Shown: positions 34,598-43,327 of the stretch, piece after piece | Position numbering within the stretch: position 1 is the stretch's first letter | Layout of the letters: every line of letters begins with the position of its first letter | Source: CAWJNF01 sp963844235 | GTDB lineage: Bacteria; Actinomycetota; Thermoleophilia; Gaiellales; Gaiellaceae | Direction: 5' to 3' | Length of the DNA: 64,000 nt | Assembly: GCA_963844235.1 (NCBI GenBank) | Contig: CAWJNF010000006.1 | Location: 124,001-188,000 of the forward strand | Notes under the pieces: model-generated | Told to the model about the DNA's origin: nothing | Databases searched by the model: none | The model's input: the letters and a program-made list of their open reading frames with translations, nothing else | Position numbers and translations under genes: made by a program

Positions 34598-35256
34598 GCC
34601 GGGACGAGCTCGTCCAGCGTGTCGGGTAGCTCGCTGAGGTCCGGAAGCTCTCGCGTCGGCTGCGGGCCCGGCGGCTCGCCCAGCCGGTTGATCCAGACCG
34701 ACCGTAGCCCGAGCTCGTTCGCGGGCGCGATGTCGTGGAACAGGCTGGCGGCCACATGCACGTGGCCCGCCCGGTTGGCGCCGGTTCTGCGGAAGAACTC
34801 CTGCCAGTGGCCGTGGGCGGGCTTGTACGAGCCGATCTCCGACGCGACGACGCGCTCGTCGACCGCGACACCGAGGTGGCCGAGCGAGGCCGTCAGAAAG
34901 TCGGGATCGGTGTTCGAGAGCGGCGCCAGCTTCCAGCCGCGGCCGCGCAGCTCGGCGAGGGCGGCGGGAACCTCGGGAAATGGCTGCCAACCGGGTAGCG
35001 CCTCGCCGAGCACGTCCTCGTCGGCTGACTCGAGTGGAAGCCCCTCGCGCTCGGCGACCGCCCGCAGGCAACGAGCCATCACGTCCCGGTAGGGCGCGCT
35101 GGGCTGCTCGCGCTCGACCTCCGGCTCGAATTCGTGGTAGGCGTGGAGTAGCGCCGCCGGGTCCCGGCCCGGCCAGAGACGCTCGAGGGTGCCGCCGATG
35201 CCACCGTCCCAGTCGATCAGCGTCCCGTAGACGTCGAACGTCGCCCACCGTTCCAA
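34594..35256 (-). CDS. HAD-family hydrolase (type II haloacid dehalogenase-like)
   Basis: The 220-residue protein has motif I ATFDVYGTLIDWD (nucleophile Asp), motif II LSNTDPDF, a Lys in IGSYKPAHGHW and motif III SLFHDIAPANELG. This is the haloacid dehalogenase-like set, though most members are phosphatases. TTG 35256 is chosen because it directly precedes the conserved first strand and lies 9 nt after the fabF stop; no ATG or GTG fits. It sits in the long fab operon and is cotranslated with the GNAT gene. Confidence 0.85.
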   Translation of the reverse strand: MERWATFDVYGTLIDWDGGIGGTLERLWPGRDPAALLHAYHEFEPEVEREQPSAPYRDVMARCLRAVAEREGLPLESADEDVLGEALPGWQPFPEVPAALAELRGRGWKLAPLSNTDPDFLTASLGHLGVAVDERVVASEIGSYKPAHGHWQEFFRRTGANRAGHVHVAASLFHDIAPANELGLRSVWINRLGEPPGPQPTRELPDLSELPDTLDELVPA

Positions 35257-35264
35257 GGCACGTC

Positions 35265-36518
35265 CTAACCGCGGAACTTCTTGAAGACCAGGCAGGCGTT
35301 GTGGCCGCCGAACCCGAAGTTGTTCGACAGCGCGTGCTCGACCGGTGTCTCTCGCGCCTCGTTCGGGATGTAGTCGAGGTCGCACTCGGGATCCGGGTAC
35401 TCGTAGTTGATCGTCGGCGGCACCGTGTCACGCTGGCAGGCGAAGAGCGAGAGGATCCCTTCGATCGCCCCGGAGGCGCCGAGACAGTGCCCGGTGGCGC
35501 CCTTGGTGGAGGAGATGGGCGTCCTCTTCGCCTTCTCCTCGCCGAGCGCGAGCTTGATCACCCGTGTCTCGCTCGCGTCTCCGATTGGGGTAGAGGTGCC
35601 GTGCGCGTTGATGTAGTGAATGTCCTCCTGCCCGATGCCGGCGTCGCTCATGGCCATGTGCATCGCGCGGGCCGGGTGCTGGCCGCTCGGGTCGGGCTCG
35701 GTGATGTGCTGAGAGTCCGAGGAGAGCCCGTAGCCGACGAGCTCGCCATAGATCTTGGCGTCGCGCTTCTTCGCCCGCTCGAGCTCTTCGAGCACGAGCA
35801 CCCCCGCTGCCTCGCCCATGACGAAACCGTCCCGCTCGGCGTCGAACGGCCGGCTCGCCCGCTCGGGGTCGTCGTTGCGGCGCGACAGCGCGCGCATGGC
35901 GCTGAAGCCGGCAATGCCAACCGGCGCGATACCGCACTCGCCCCCGCCGGCGAACATCACGTCCGCGCGGCCGAGCCGGATCTGGTCGAGCGCGGTGCCG
36001 ATCGCCATGTTCGAGGCGGCGCAGGCCGTGCACTCAGAGGAGAGCGGGCCCCGCGTGCCGAGCACGATCGACACCCACCCGGCGCCCATGTTCGGCAGCA
36101 GGGACGGGATCGAGAACGGCCCCACTCGGTCCGGGCCCTTGTCGATCAGGACCCTGTGGCAGTCCTGGAAGCTCTTCAGGCCGCCGATGCCGGTCGCGAT
36201 GGACGCGCCGATCCGCTCGGCGTCCGCGGCCACGTCCATGCCCGAGTCACGCTGCGCCTGGATGGCGGCGGCGAGCACCATCTGGGTGAAGCGGTCCATC
36301 TTGCGGGAGCTCTTGAGATCGATCCAGTCCGTGGGGTCGAAGCCCTTGACCTCGCACCCGAACGTGACCGGATACTCGCCGGGATCGAAGAGTGTGATCG
36401 GGCCGGCGCCGCTCTTGCCGGCGAGGATCTCCTGCCAGAACGTCTCGGCGTCACTCCCGAGCGGCGTCAGCGCTCCGACACCCGTGATGACGACCCGCCG
36501 CCGGCCGTTGTCGCTCAC
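35265..36518 (-). CDS. fabF: Beta-ketoacyl-ACP synthase II
   Basis: The 417-residue condensing enzyme has the Cys-His-His triad: Cys166 in SECTACAASN, His in YINAHGTSTPIGD and His in TKGATGHCLGASGA. It also has the closing glycine-rich SNNFGFGGHNA. It elongates acyl-ACP with malonyl-ACP. GTG 36518 has a strong AGGAGGG SD. It follows fabG by 10 nt. The usual acpP gene between fabG and fabF is missing. Confidence 0.96.
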   Translation of the reverse strand: MSDNGRRRVVITGVGALTPLGSDAETFWQEILAGKSGAGPITLFDPGEYPVTFGCEVKGFDPTDWIDLKSSRKMDRFTQMVLAAAIQAQRDSGMDVAADAERIGASIATGIGGLKSFQDCHRVLIDKGPDRVGPFSIPSLLPNMGAGWVSIVLGTRGPLSSECTACAASNMAIGTALDQIRLGRADVMFAGGGECGIAPVGIAGFSAMRALSRRNDDPERASRPFDAERDGFVMGEAAGVLVLEELERAKKRDAKIYGELVGYGLSSDSQHITEPDPSGQHPARAMHMAMSDAGIGQEDIHYINAHGTSTPIGDASETRVIKLALGEEKAKRTPISSTKGATGHCLGASGAIEGILSLFACQRDTVPPTINYEYPDPECDLDYIPNEARETPVEHALSNNFGFGGHNACLVFKKFRG

Positions 36519-36528
36519 CGTATCCCTC

Positions 36529-37272
36529 CTACATTCCCAGACCGCCGTCCACCTGGAGCACCGCTCCGGTGACGAACCGGGCCTCATCCGAGCAGAGAAA
36601 GCGTACACAACCGGCCACGTCCGCTGGGTCGCCGAGACGGGCGAGCGGCGTGTCGTCCAGGATGAGCTGCTTGAGCTCGTCCGGGAGCACTGTCGTCAGC
36701 TCCGTCTCGATGTAGCCGGGGGCGACGGCGTTCACGCGCACCCCTCTGCTTCCGAGCTCCTTCGCCAGCGACTTCGTGAGGCCGACGATGCCGGCTTTGG
36801 AAGCCGCGTAGTTCGTCTGTCCGGCGTTGCCGTGTAGGCCGACGACACTCGTGAGCGTGACGATCGAGCCGCTCCGGCGCTTCAGCATGCCGCGTGCGAC
36901 CGCACGGCAGCAGTTGAAGACGCCGCGCAGGTTCGTCTCGATGACGTCCGACCACTCCTCGTCCGACATACGGATGATCAGCGTGTCGCGGGTAACGCCG
37001 GCGTTGGCGACCAGGATGTCGAGCGGGCCGAGCTCGGCCTCGACTTGCTCCACGAGCGTCGCCACCTGAGCGGCGTCCGCGACATCCGCCTGGACCGCGA
37101 CCCCGCCGATCTCGGCCGCGACCGCTGTGGCCGCTTCTGCACCCGACCGGTAGTTGATCGCGACCCGGGCGCCCGCCCCGGCGAGCTCACGCGAGACGGC
37201 AGCGCCGATCCCGCGAGCTCCACCGGTCACGAGGGCGACCTTGCCGTCCAGGGAACCGAACTCGTCAGGCAG
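36529..37272 (-). CDS. fabG: 3-oxoacyl-ACP reductase
   Basis: This short-chain dehydrogenase has TGGARGIGAA (NADPH glycines), ANAGVTRD, the catalytic Ser region TLTSVVGLHG, the YAASK motif (Tyr/Lys), and the end VTGAVLQVDGGLGM. A GTG at 37230 would remove the first beta strand (GKVALV). The reading frame continues to a CTG at 37272, 9 nt after GAGGAGG, giving 247 residues, the normal FabG length. CTG is therefore taken as the likely start, with GTG 37230 as the alternative. It overlaps the fabD end by 8 nt. Confidence 0.93.
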   Translation of the reverse strand: MPDEFGSLDGKVALVTGGARGIGAAVSRELAGAGARVAINYRSGAEAATAVAAEIGGVAVQADVADAAQVATLVEQVEAELGPLDILVANAGVTRDTLIIRMSDEEWSDVIETNLRGVFNCCRAVARGMLKRRSGSIVTLTSVVGLHGNAGQTNYAASKAGIVGLTKSLAKELGSRGVRVNAVAPGYIETELTTVLPDELKQLILDDTPLARLGDPADVAGCVRFLCSDEARFVTGAVLQVDGGLGM

Positions 37273-38188
37273 TGGAAAGCACCTCCTCGAGCTTGGCGAG
37301 CGACGCGGGGTCGCTCACCGAGTAGGTCGAGAGCGACCGCTCGCAGCGCCGCACGAGACCGGCGAGCACCTGCCCCGGCCCGACCTCGACAGCATGGGTG
37401 ACGCCGAGCCGGACGAGCTCTGCGACAGCCTGCGTGAAGCGAACCGGCGCCGTGAGCTGATCGAGGAGCAACCCGGGTAACGCTCCGATCGGCTCGACGT
37501 GGGCGGTCACCGTCGAAAGGAACGGAACCTCGGGCTCGTGCCACGCCACACGGTCCAGCGCCGGGCGCAACCGCGCGGCTGCCGACGCCACGAGCGGGCT
37601 GTGGAAGGCACCCGGGACGCGGAGCCTGATCGTTCGCCGAGCTCCCGCCGCCGTGGCCCGTTCCAACAGCTCGTCCACCGAGCGTTCGGAGCTGGAGACG
37701 ACGAGCTGACCCGGGCAGTTGTAGTTCGCGGGCCACACGTCCTCGATACCGGCACAGAGCTCTTCCACGACTGCGTCCTCGAGCCCGATGATCGCAGTCA
37801 TGGCACCAGGGCGCTCGTTCGCTGCAGCGGCAGTCGCGAGCCCCCGCTCGCGCACGAGCCCGACCGCATCCCGGTCCGCCAGCGCTCCGCAGGCCGCCAG
37901 GGCCGAGTACTCGCCGACGGAATGCCCCACGACGACGTCGGGACGAACGCCGGCCGCCTCGACCGCACGCAGGCAGGCGATCGATGTCGCCACGAGCGCC
38001 GGCTGCTGCATTTCCGTCTCTGTCAGCTCCTCGATCGGCCCCTCGAAGCAGAGCCGCTCGAGGTCGAGCCCGGTCGCCTCGAACGCTTCGCGGTAGACGG
38101 CGCTCGCCTCGGTCGACGCCTCCGCGAAGGCGCGGCCCATGCCCACCTCGTGGGAGCCCTGGCCGGGGAAGCAGAACGCGATCTTCAC
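37265..38188 (-). CDS. fabD: Malonyl-CoA:ACP transacylase
   Basis: The 307-residue protein has the FPGQGSHEVGMG entrance motif, nucleophile Ser in VGHSVGEYSALAA, and catalytic His in VPGAFHSPLV. The conserved Gln is in MQQPALVATS. It loads malonyl groups onto ACP. The GTG start overlaps the fabH stop (GTGA), and the 3' end overlaps the presumed CTG start of fabG. Confidence 0.96.
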   Translation of the reverse strand: MKIAFCFPGQGSHEVGMGRAFAEASTEASAVYREAFEATGLDLERLCFEGPIEELTETEMQQPALVATSIACLRAVEAAGVRPDVVVGHSVGEYSALAACGALADRDAVGLVRERGLATAAAANERPGAMTAIIGLEDAVVEELCAGIEDVWPANYNCPGQLVVSSSERSVDELLERATAAGARRTIRLRVPGAFHSPLVASAAARLRPALDRVAWHEPEVPFLSTVTAHVEPIGALPGLLLDQLTAPVRFTQAVAELVRLGVTHAVEVGPGQVLAGLVRRCERSLSTYSVSDPASLAKLEEVLSTA

Positions 38189-39207
38189 GCCCCGCCGCCT
38201 TCCTGCGTCCAGCGGAGCAGCGCCGAGCCCCACGTGAGCCCGGCCCCGGCAGCGGTCATGAGGACGGTGTCGCCCGGCTGAAAGAGACCTGCTTCGGTCG
38301 CGTCGGCCAGAGCGAGCGGAATCGAGGCGCTCGACGTATTCCCGTAGCGCTCGATGTTCACGAGCACGTTCTCGGGCGGGATTGCGAGGCGCCGGGCGGC
38401 CGCGTCGATGATCCGGCGGTTCGCCTGATGGGGGACGTAATGGTCGACGTCGGCCACGGTCAGCGCGCAGGCCTCCAGGAGCTGCGCCACCGAGTCGGCG
38501 GCCACGCGGGTCGAGAAGCGGTAGACGGCCCGACCGTTCATGCTCGTCATGTGCAGTCCCGCGGCGACGGTCTCGGCCGAGGCCGGACGCCGCGAGCCGC
38601 CTGCCGGCAGAAGGATGTCAGAGGCGCCCGCTCCGTCGGCGCCGAGCTCGAAGCCGAGGAACCCACCCTCGCGGACGGGCTCGACGACGACGGCGGCGGC
38701 GCCGTCGGCGAAGAGAATCGCAGTGTCCCGATCGCCCCAATCGACGAACCTCGACAGCACCTCGGCGCCAATCACGAGTGCGCGGCGGGCGAGCCCTGAC
38801 GCGACCGCCGCCCAGGCCTGTGCCGTTGCGTAGACGAACCCGGTCGAGGCAGCCGAGAGGTCGTAGGCCACAGCCGGGGTTGCTCCGATCGCGTCTGCGA
38901 CGAGTACAGCCGTGGCCGGAAAGAGCATGTCCGGCGTGGCGGTTCCCACGATGACGAGATCGATCTCCGAGGGGAGTCGGCCGGCCCGTTCGAGCGCCAT
39001 GCGCGCGGCCGGGACTGCGAGGTCGCTCGCCGCCTGGTCCGGGCCGGCGATGTGCCGCTCCCGGACGCCCGAGCGCTCGACGATCCATTCCTCCGTGACG
39101 CCGAGCGGCACTCCGACCTCTCCGCTGCCGAGCACGCGCTCCGGGAGGTAGGCGCCGACGCCCGTGATCCCGATCGAGGGAGCGCCCGCGCGCGGAAGCG
39201 CGATCAC
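38185..39207 (-). CDS. fabH: Beta-ketoacyl-ACP synthase III with Ser in place of the catalytic Cys
   Basis: The 340-residue KAS III has GITGVGAYLPERVL, EEWIVERSGVRERHI, VPHQANRRII with catalytic His260 and ERYGNTSSASIP with Asn290. At the nucleophile the sequence is AYDLSAASTGFVYA, where KAS III has ACxGF, so Ser121 (codon TCG at 38845-38847) replaces Cys. The rest of the active site is intact. KAS III normally condenses acetyl- or branched acyl-CoA with malonyl-ACP; homologues such as DpsC use an acyl-Ser. GTG 39207 overlaps the fabZ stop. It may prime with an unusual acyl-CoA, or decarboxylate malonyl-ACP (inference). Confidence 0.92.
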   Translation of the reverse strand: MIALPRAGAPSIGITGVGAYLPERVLGSGEVGVPLGVTEEWIVERSGVRERHIAGPDQAASDLAVPAARMALERAGRLPSEIDLVIVGTATPDMLFPATAVLVADAIGATPAVAYDLSAASTGFVYATAQAWAAVASGLARRALVIGAEVLSRFVDWGDRDTAILFADGAAAVVVEPVREGGFLGFELGADGAGASDILLPAGGSRRPASAETVAAGLHMTSMNGRAVYRFSTRVAADSVAQLLEACALTVADVDHYVPHQANRRIIDAAARRLAIPPENVLVNIERYGNTSSASIPLALADATEAGLFQPGDTVLMTAAGAGLTWGSALLRWTQEGGGA

Positions 39208-39638
39208 CCGTCGGCTACTGCGAAGGTGAGCGTTCCGCGAACAGCGAGCTCGCCGTCCACGCTGGCCCGAGCCTTGCCCTTGCCGACCGGTCCCCGGACC
39301 GCCTCGAGGACGCAGACAAGCTCGAGCTCCTCTCCGGGCCGCACGATCCGCTTGAAGCGCACGTCCTCGATGCCGCCGAAGAGGACGAGCTTGCCGCGGT
39401 TCTCCTCCTTCGAGAGCACCGCGACGGCTCCGGCCTGAGCCAGCGCCTCGACCATGAGCACGCCCGGCATGATCGGATTCCCGGGGAAGTGACCGGCGAG
39501 GTACCACTCGTCTTCGCGGACCCGCTTGCGCGCTACAACCCTCACGCCAGGCTCGATCTCGACAACCTCGTCGAGCAGCAGGAACGGCTCCCGATGGGGA
39601 ATGATCGCCTCGATCTCCGCCCGGCTCAGCGACGTCAC
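39204..39638 (-). CDS. fabZ: 3-hydroxyacyl-ACP dehydratase
   Basis: The 144-residue hotdog-fold dehydratase has IPHREPFLLLD, the catalytic His in AGHFPGNPIMPGVLMVEALA and the catalytic Glu in that helix. It removes water from 3-hydroxyacyl-ACP. Its GTG start overlaps the stop of the upstream sigma factor gene (GTGA), so the fab operon is translationally coupled to that regulator. Confidence 0.96.
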   Translation of the reverse strand: MTSLSRAEIEAIIPHREPFLLLDEVVEIEPGVRVVARKRVREDEWYLAGHFPGNPIMPGVLMVEALAQAGAVAVLSKEENRGKLVLFGGIEDVRFKRIVRPGEELELVCVLEAVRGPVGKGKARASVDGELAVRGTLTFAVADG

Positions 39639-40240
39639 GCAGGCGGTTGCTCCTGGAGCTTCGCCCGTAGGCCCTTACGGGCCCGATGCACGTACGACTT
39701 CGCGGTGCCGGCAGGGATGCGGAGGCGGCTGGCGATCTCCTCGTACGAGAGGTCGAGCGCGTCGCGAAGCAGCACGACTCGCCGCTGGTCGGCGGTGAGC
39801 CGGGAGAGGCCCTGTGCGAGGTCGCGGCGGAGATCCGCCAGTACGGCGAGGCGCGAAGGGTCGCTGCTCTCGTCCTCGCGCACGTCGTCCTCCGGCAGCG
39901 CCTCGCTGCGGCGTAGCCTCTGGCGCTCGGCGAGGTCGCGGCACGTGTTCACGACGAGCCGGTGGAGCCACGTGGAGAACTGGGACTCGCCGCGGAATTG
40001 CCGAAGGCGGGTCGACACCTTGAGCAGCGACTCCTGGGCCGCATCGCGCGCGTCCTCGACGTCGGCGAGCAGCTGGCTCGCGAGCTTGGACACTCGTGCC
40101 GAGTAGCGCTCGACGAGCGTCTCCATGGCGCGGCTGTCGCCGTCATTGGCGCGTCGCACGAGGTCGGCGTCCGAGAGCCGTGCGTACCGGAGAAGCCGCC
40201 CGGAAGCGAGCGGCTTGACGTCGATCTCGGCCTGTTCCAT
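39635..40240 (-). CDS. ECF-like sigma-70 factor at the head of the fab operon
   Basis: The 201-residue protein has sigma region 2 (DADLVRRANDGDSRAMETLV, then FRGESQFSTWLHRLVVNTCRD) and region 4 (GLSRLTADQRRVVLLRDALD, LSYEEIASRLRIPAGTAKSYVHRARKGL). Regions 1 and 3 are absent, as in ECF sigma factors. No anti-sigma gene is adjacent. The ATG lies 10 nt after TACACT (40256-40251). Coupling to fabZ (GTGA) suggests control of membrane lipid synthesis, or autogenous control of the operon (inference). Confidence 0.93.
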   Translation of the reverse strand: MEQAEIDVKPLASGRLLRYARLSDADLVRRANDGDSRAMETLVERYSARVSKLASQLLADVEDARDAAQESLLKVSTRLRQFRGESQFSTWLHRLVVNTCRDLAERQRLRRSEALPEDDVREDESSDPSRLAVLADLRRDLAQGLSRLTADQRRVVLLRDALDLSYEEIASRLRIPAGTAKSYVHRARKGLRAKLQEQPPA

Positions 40241-40265
40241 CGCCAGCTGTAGTGTAGTTCCCCAG

Positions 40266-41012
40266 GTGACGGAAACGCTAACGCCGGACCGCGTGCTCCC
40301 CTTGCTACGCGGCCGCTTCGGAGTCCCGTACGTATACGAGCCGGCGTGCTCCTCGACGCAGCGTCTCCTCCCCCCAGACGCGCCCGAGGGCGCCGTCGCC
40401 GTCTGCGAGGAGCAGACAGCGGGACGGGGGCGCCGGGGTCGCAGCTGGCAGGCGCCGCCAGGGACGGCGATTCTCTGCTCGACGATGCTTCGGCCGCCGG
40501 CGTCCACGAGGGTAAGCGAGTTGTCGCTCGTCGCCGGCGTCGCGGTCGCGGTGACGGTCGAGGGCGCGACGGGCCGCTCGGCTCGGGTGAAGTGGCCGAA
40601 CGACGTTCTCCTCGACGGCCGTAAGGTCGCCGGGATCCTCGCCGAGGGCGGGAGCGACGGCGTCGTGCTCGGCATCGGCTTGAACGTCGAGCAGGCCGAG
40701 AGCGAGCTGCCCGAGCCGTCGGGAACACGGCCGGGATCGCTCTTCACGGCCGACGGGGCCCGTCGGGAACGTGCGCCGCTGCTCGCCGACCTCCTCGCCG
40801 CTCTCGAGGTCGCCTACGGTCGCTGGCTCGAGCAGGGTCTGGCGGCGTTCGCGCCGGAGCTCGAGCGCCGCGACGCCCTGCGCGGCCGCGAGCTCGAGAT
40901 CGACGGCCTGCGCGGCGTCGCCGACGGCATCGCCGCAGGCGGCGAGCTCGTGCTCGAGACCTCCGCCGGCCGGCGCCTCGTCAGCTCGGGCGAGGCGATC
41001 CTCGTGCCCTGA
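40266..41012 (+). CDS. birA: Biotin-[acetyl-CoA-carboxylase] ligase
   Basis: The 248-residue monofunctional biotin protein ligase has EQTAGRGRRGRSWQAPPG (biotinyl-AMP loop), VKWPNDVLLDGRKVAGILAE (catalytic Lys region) and the C-terminal SH3-like domain. There is no N-terminal helix-turn-helix, so it is not a repressor. It attaches biotin to AccB, fitting the nearby accD-accA and fab genes. GTG 40266 lies 10 nt after TAGTGT, in the short region shared with the divergent sigma gene. Confidence 0.94.
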   Translation: MTETLTPDRVLPLLRGRFGVPYVYEPACSSTQRLLPPDAPEGAVAVCEEQTAGRGRRGRSWQAPPGTAILCSTMLRPPASTRVSELSLVAGVAVAVTVEGATGRSARVKWPNDVLLDGRKVAGILAEGGSDGVVLGIGLNVEQAESELPEPSGTRPGSLFTADGARRERAPLLADLLAALEVAYGRWLEQGLAAFAPELERRDALRGRELEIDGLRGVADGIAAGGELVLETSAGRRLVSSGEAILVP

Positions 41013-41031
41013 CCCGGCCGATCGCGTATTC

Positions 41032-41083
41032 GTAGGGGCCGGATATATCCGGCCCTACGGGCCGCATGAGATGCGGCCCCTAC
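41032..41083. repeat. Dispersed palindromic element, copies 4 and 5 in opposite orientation
   Basis: Copy 4 (41032-41058) starts GTAGGGGCCGGATA and closes with TATCCGGCCCTAC. Copy 5 (41059-41083) has the stem GGGCCGCAT / ATGCGGCCC with loop GAG and ends CCCCTAC. The inner pair is G-C in copy 4 and C-G in copy 5. The head-to-head pair recalls BIME arrays. Confidence 0.88.
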
Positions 41084-41148
41084 GGCTACGGGGCTGCCCT
41101 GACGATCGACTCGGCGTGCGCACGCTACGCTTTCGGCGAGGCCATCTC

Positions 41149-42513
41149 GTGCCGCTACTGCGCACGCTTCTCGTGCTCGTCTTCTCCCTCGGGGCTCTGC
41201 TCGCGCTTGCCGCGCCGGCGTTTGCCCAGGAGGAGCGCCCGCGTGTGCTCGCCGTCGAGTTCGAGAACGACGTCAACCCCGTCACCGCGGACTACGTCGT
41301 CGATGCCATCGAGGATGCAGAAGAGGGCGGCTACGACGCGGTCGTCATCCTGCTCGACACGCCCGGCGGACTCTCCGAGGCGATGCGGGACATTTACCAG
41401 CGCATGCTCGCCTCGCCGCTTCCGGTGATCGTCTACGTGTCGCCCGACGGCGCGCGAGCGGCCTCGGCCGGCGTCTGGATCGTGCAGGCGGCCGACATCG
41501 CCGCTATGGCACCGCAGACGAATCTCGGCTCCTCGACGCCGATTGCGGTGGGCGGCGAGGACATCCAGGAGGATCTCAAGAAGAAGGTCGTGAACGATGC
41601 GGTGGCGTCCCTCAAAGCGCTCGCGGAGAGCCACGGGCGCAACGTCGAGTGGGTGGAGAAAGCCGTGACGGAGGCGGCGAACTTGACGGCCACGGAGGCA
41701 CTCGAGCAGAACGTGATCGACGTGATCGCGCCCGACCTCCCGACTCTGCTCGACGAGATCGACGGCCAGACGACGAAGGGCTCGAAGGCGATCGTGCTCG
41801 ATACGGCCGACGCAGAGGTGACGACCGTCGAGATGGGTCTGTGGAAGCGGATTCTCGACACGATCATCGACCCGAACATCATCACGCTGCTGCTCTCGCT
41901 CGGCGTTCTCGCGATCACCGTGGAGCTGTTCAACCCGGGCCTGATCTTCCCGGCCGCGTTTGGTTCGATCGCTCTCATCGTCGGCCTGTTCGGCCTCCAG
42001 GTGCTTCCGTTCAGCTGGGCCGGAGTGCTGCTCATGCTCGTCGCGTTCGGGTTCTTCATCGCCGAGGCGTTCATTGCCAGCCACGGCGCGCTCGCCGTGG
42101 CCGGTGCGGTGGCCTTCGTGCTCGGCGCGCTCCTGCTCTTCGATCCAGCGGGCGAGTCCTACCAGGTCTCGCTCGGGGTCGCGATCGCGATCGCCGCCGT
42201 CTTCCTCCTGCTCGTCGGCTTCGCCGTCAAGAAGGTGCTGGCGACCCGCAAGCGGCCGCCGCGCACGGGCAGCGACGAGCTCAAGGGACAGATCGGCGTG
42301 GTTCGCGAGAGCCTTGCCCCCGAGGGGCTCGTCTTCGTCAACGGCGAGCTCTGGCGCGCGCGGACGACAGATGGGGAGACGGTCGCGCCGGGAGAGACCG
42401 TGAGGGTGGAGGCGCTCGCCGACGGTCTCGTGCTCGACGTCGTCCCCGCCGGCGACGATACTCCGCCGGAACTCGCGCGTCCATTGTCTCCGTCCGGCGA
42501 ACGAAAGCTCTAG
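41149..42513 (+). CDS. NfeD-family membrane serine protease (1510-N/ClpP class)
   Basis: The 454-residue protein has a signal peptide (LVFSLGALLALAAPAFA). A ClpP-like protease domain follows, with the catalytic Ser in DGARAASAGVWIVQAAD and a Lys in DIQEDLKKKVVND. Then come four to five membrane helices (from about residue 245) and a C-terminal NfeD OB-fold (GQIGVVRESLAPEGLVFVNGELW). Such proteases cleave stomatin and are encoded next to it, as here. The GTG at 41149 opens the signal peptide; an upstream TACGCT could be the -10. Confidence 0.9.
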   Translation: MPLLRTLLVLVFSLGALLALAAPAFAQEERPRVLAVEFENDVNPVTADYVVDAIEDAEEGGYDAVVILLDTPGGLSEAMRDIYQRMLASPLPVIVYVSPDGARAASAGVWIVQAADIAAMAPQTNLGSSTPIAVGGEDIQEDLKKKVVNDAVASLKALAESHGRNVEWVEKAVTEAANLTATEALEQNVIDVIAPDLPTLLDEIDGQTTKGSKAIVLDTADAEVTTVEMGLWKRILDTIIDPNIITLLLSLGVLAITVELFNPGLIFPAAFGSIALIVGLFGLQVLPFSWAGVLLMLVAFGFFIAEAFIASHGALAVAGAVAFVLGALLLFDPAGESYQVSLGVAIAIAAVFLLLVGFAVKKVLATRKRPPRTGSDELKGQIGVVRESLAPEGLVFVNGELWRARTTDGETVAPGETVRVEALADGLVLDVVPAGDDTPPELARPLSPSGERKL

Positions 42514-42523
42514 AAGGAGCGAC

Positions 42524-43327
42524 ATGACCGGTGCACTCGTTGCGATCGTCGTCGTCGTCATCCTCATCCTGCTCCTGATCGCGGCGTCGGTACGCATCGC
42601 GCGGGAGTACGAACGGGGCGTCGTGTTCCGGCTTGGCCGGCTCCTGACGCCTCCGAAGGGCCCGGGCCTCTTCTTCCTGATCCCGCTCGTCGACAAGATG
42701 GTGCGGGTCGACCTCCGCACGGTGACGCTGAACGTGCCGCCGCAGGAGGTGATCACGAAGGACAACGTGCCGGCCCGCGTGAACGCGGTTGCCTACTTCC
42801 GCATCGTCGAGCCCGCGAACGCGATCGTGCAGGTCGAGAACTTCATGGTCGCGACGTCTCAGATCGCGCAAACGACGCTGCGGAGCGTGCTCGGCCAGCA
42901 CGTCCTCGACGAGCTGCTCTCGGAGCGCGACAAGATCAACGCGATCCTCCAGCAGATCATCGACGAGGCCACCTCGCCGTGGGGGATCAAGGTCTCGATC
43001 GTCGAGATCAAGGACGTGGAGATCCCGAGCGGCATGCAGCGGGCGATGGCGCGCCAGGCCGAGGCCGAGCGCGAGCGGCGTGCGAAGGTCATCGCGGCCG
43101 AGGGCGAGTTCCAGGCCTCCGAGAGGCTGAAGGACGCGGCGAATGTGATCGGCGTCAATCCAATCGCGCTGCAGCTCCGCTACCTGCAGACGATGCTCGA
43201 GATCTCGTCCGAGCGCTCGTCGACGATGATCCTGCCGATCCCGATCGACATCATCAAGCCGTTCATGGAACGCGCCGCTTCCGGGCCGCCGGCCGACAGC
43301 CAGCCTGCCGGAGACGCCGGGCGCTGA
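42524..43327 (+). CDS. SPFH/band-7 (slipin/stomatin-like) membrane protein
   Basis: The 267-residue protein has one N-terminal membrane hairpin (IVVVVILILLLIAASV). The SPFH domain follows (EYERGVVFRLGRL, GLFFLIPLVDKMVRVDLR), then the coiled stretch RAMARQAEAERERRAKVIAAEGEFQASE and a hydrophobic C-terminal segment. It is the usual partner and substrate of the NfeD protease encoded 10 nt upstream, and may organise membrane microdomains. Its stop overlaps the presumed CTG start of galT. Confidence 0.93.
   Translation: MTGALVAIVVVVILILLLIAASVRIAREYERGVVFRLGRLLTPPKGPGLFFLIPLVDKMVRVDLRTVTLNVPPQEVITKDNVPARVNAVAYFRIVEPANAIVQVENFMVATSQIAQTTLRSVLGQHVLDELLSERDKINAILQQIIDEATSPWGIKVSIVEIKDVEIPSGMQRAMARQAEAERERRAKVIAAEGEFQASERLKDAANVIGVNPIALQLRYLQTMLEISSERSSTMILPIPIDIIKPFMERAASGPPADSQPAGDAGR

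Noticed and set aside
41155..42765. Minus-strand frame of 536 codons over the NfeD gene
   Set aside because: Antisense to a gene with signal peptide, protease and NfeD domains; composition typical of shadow frames.
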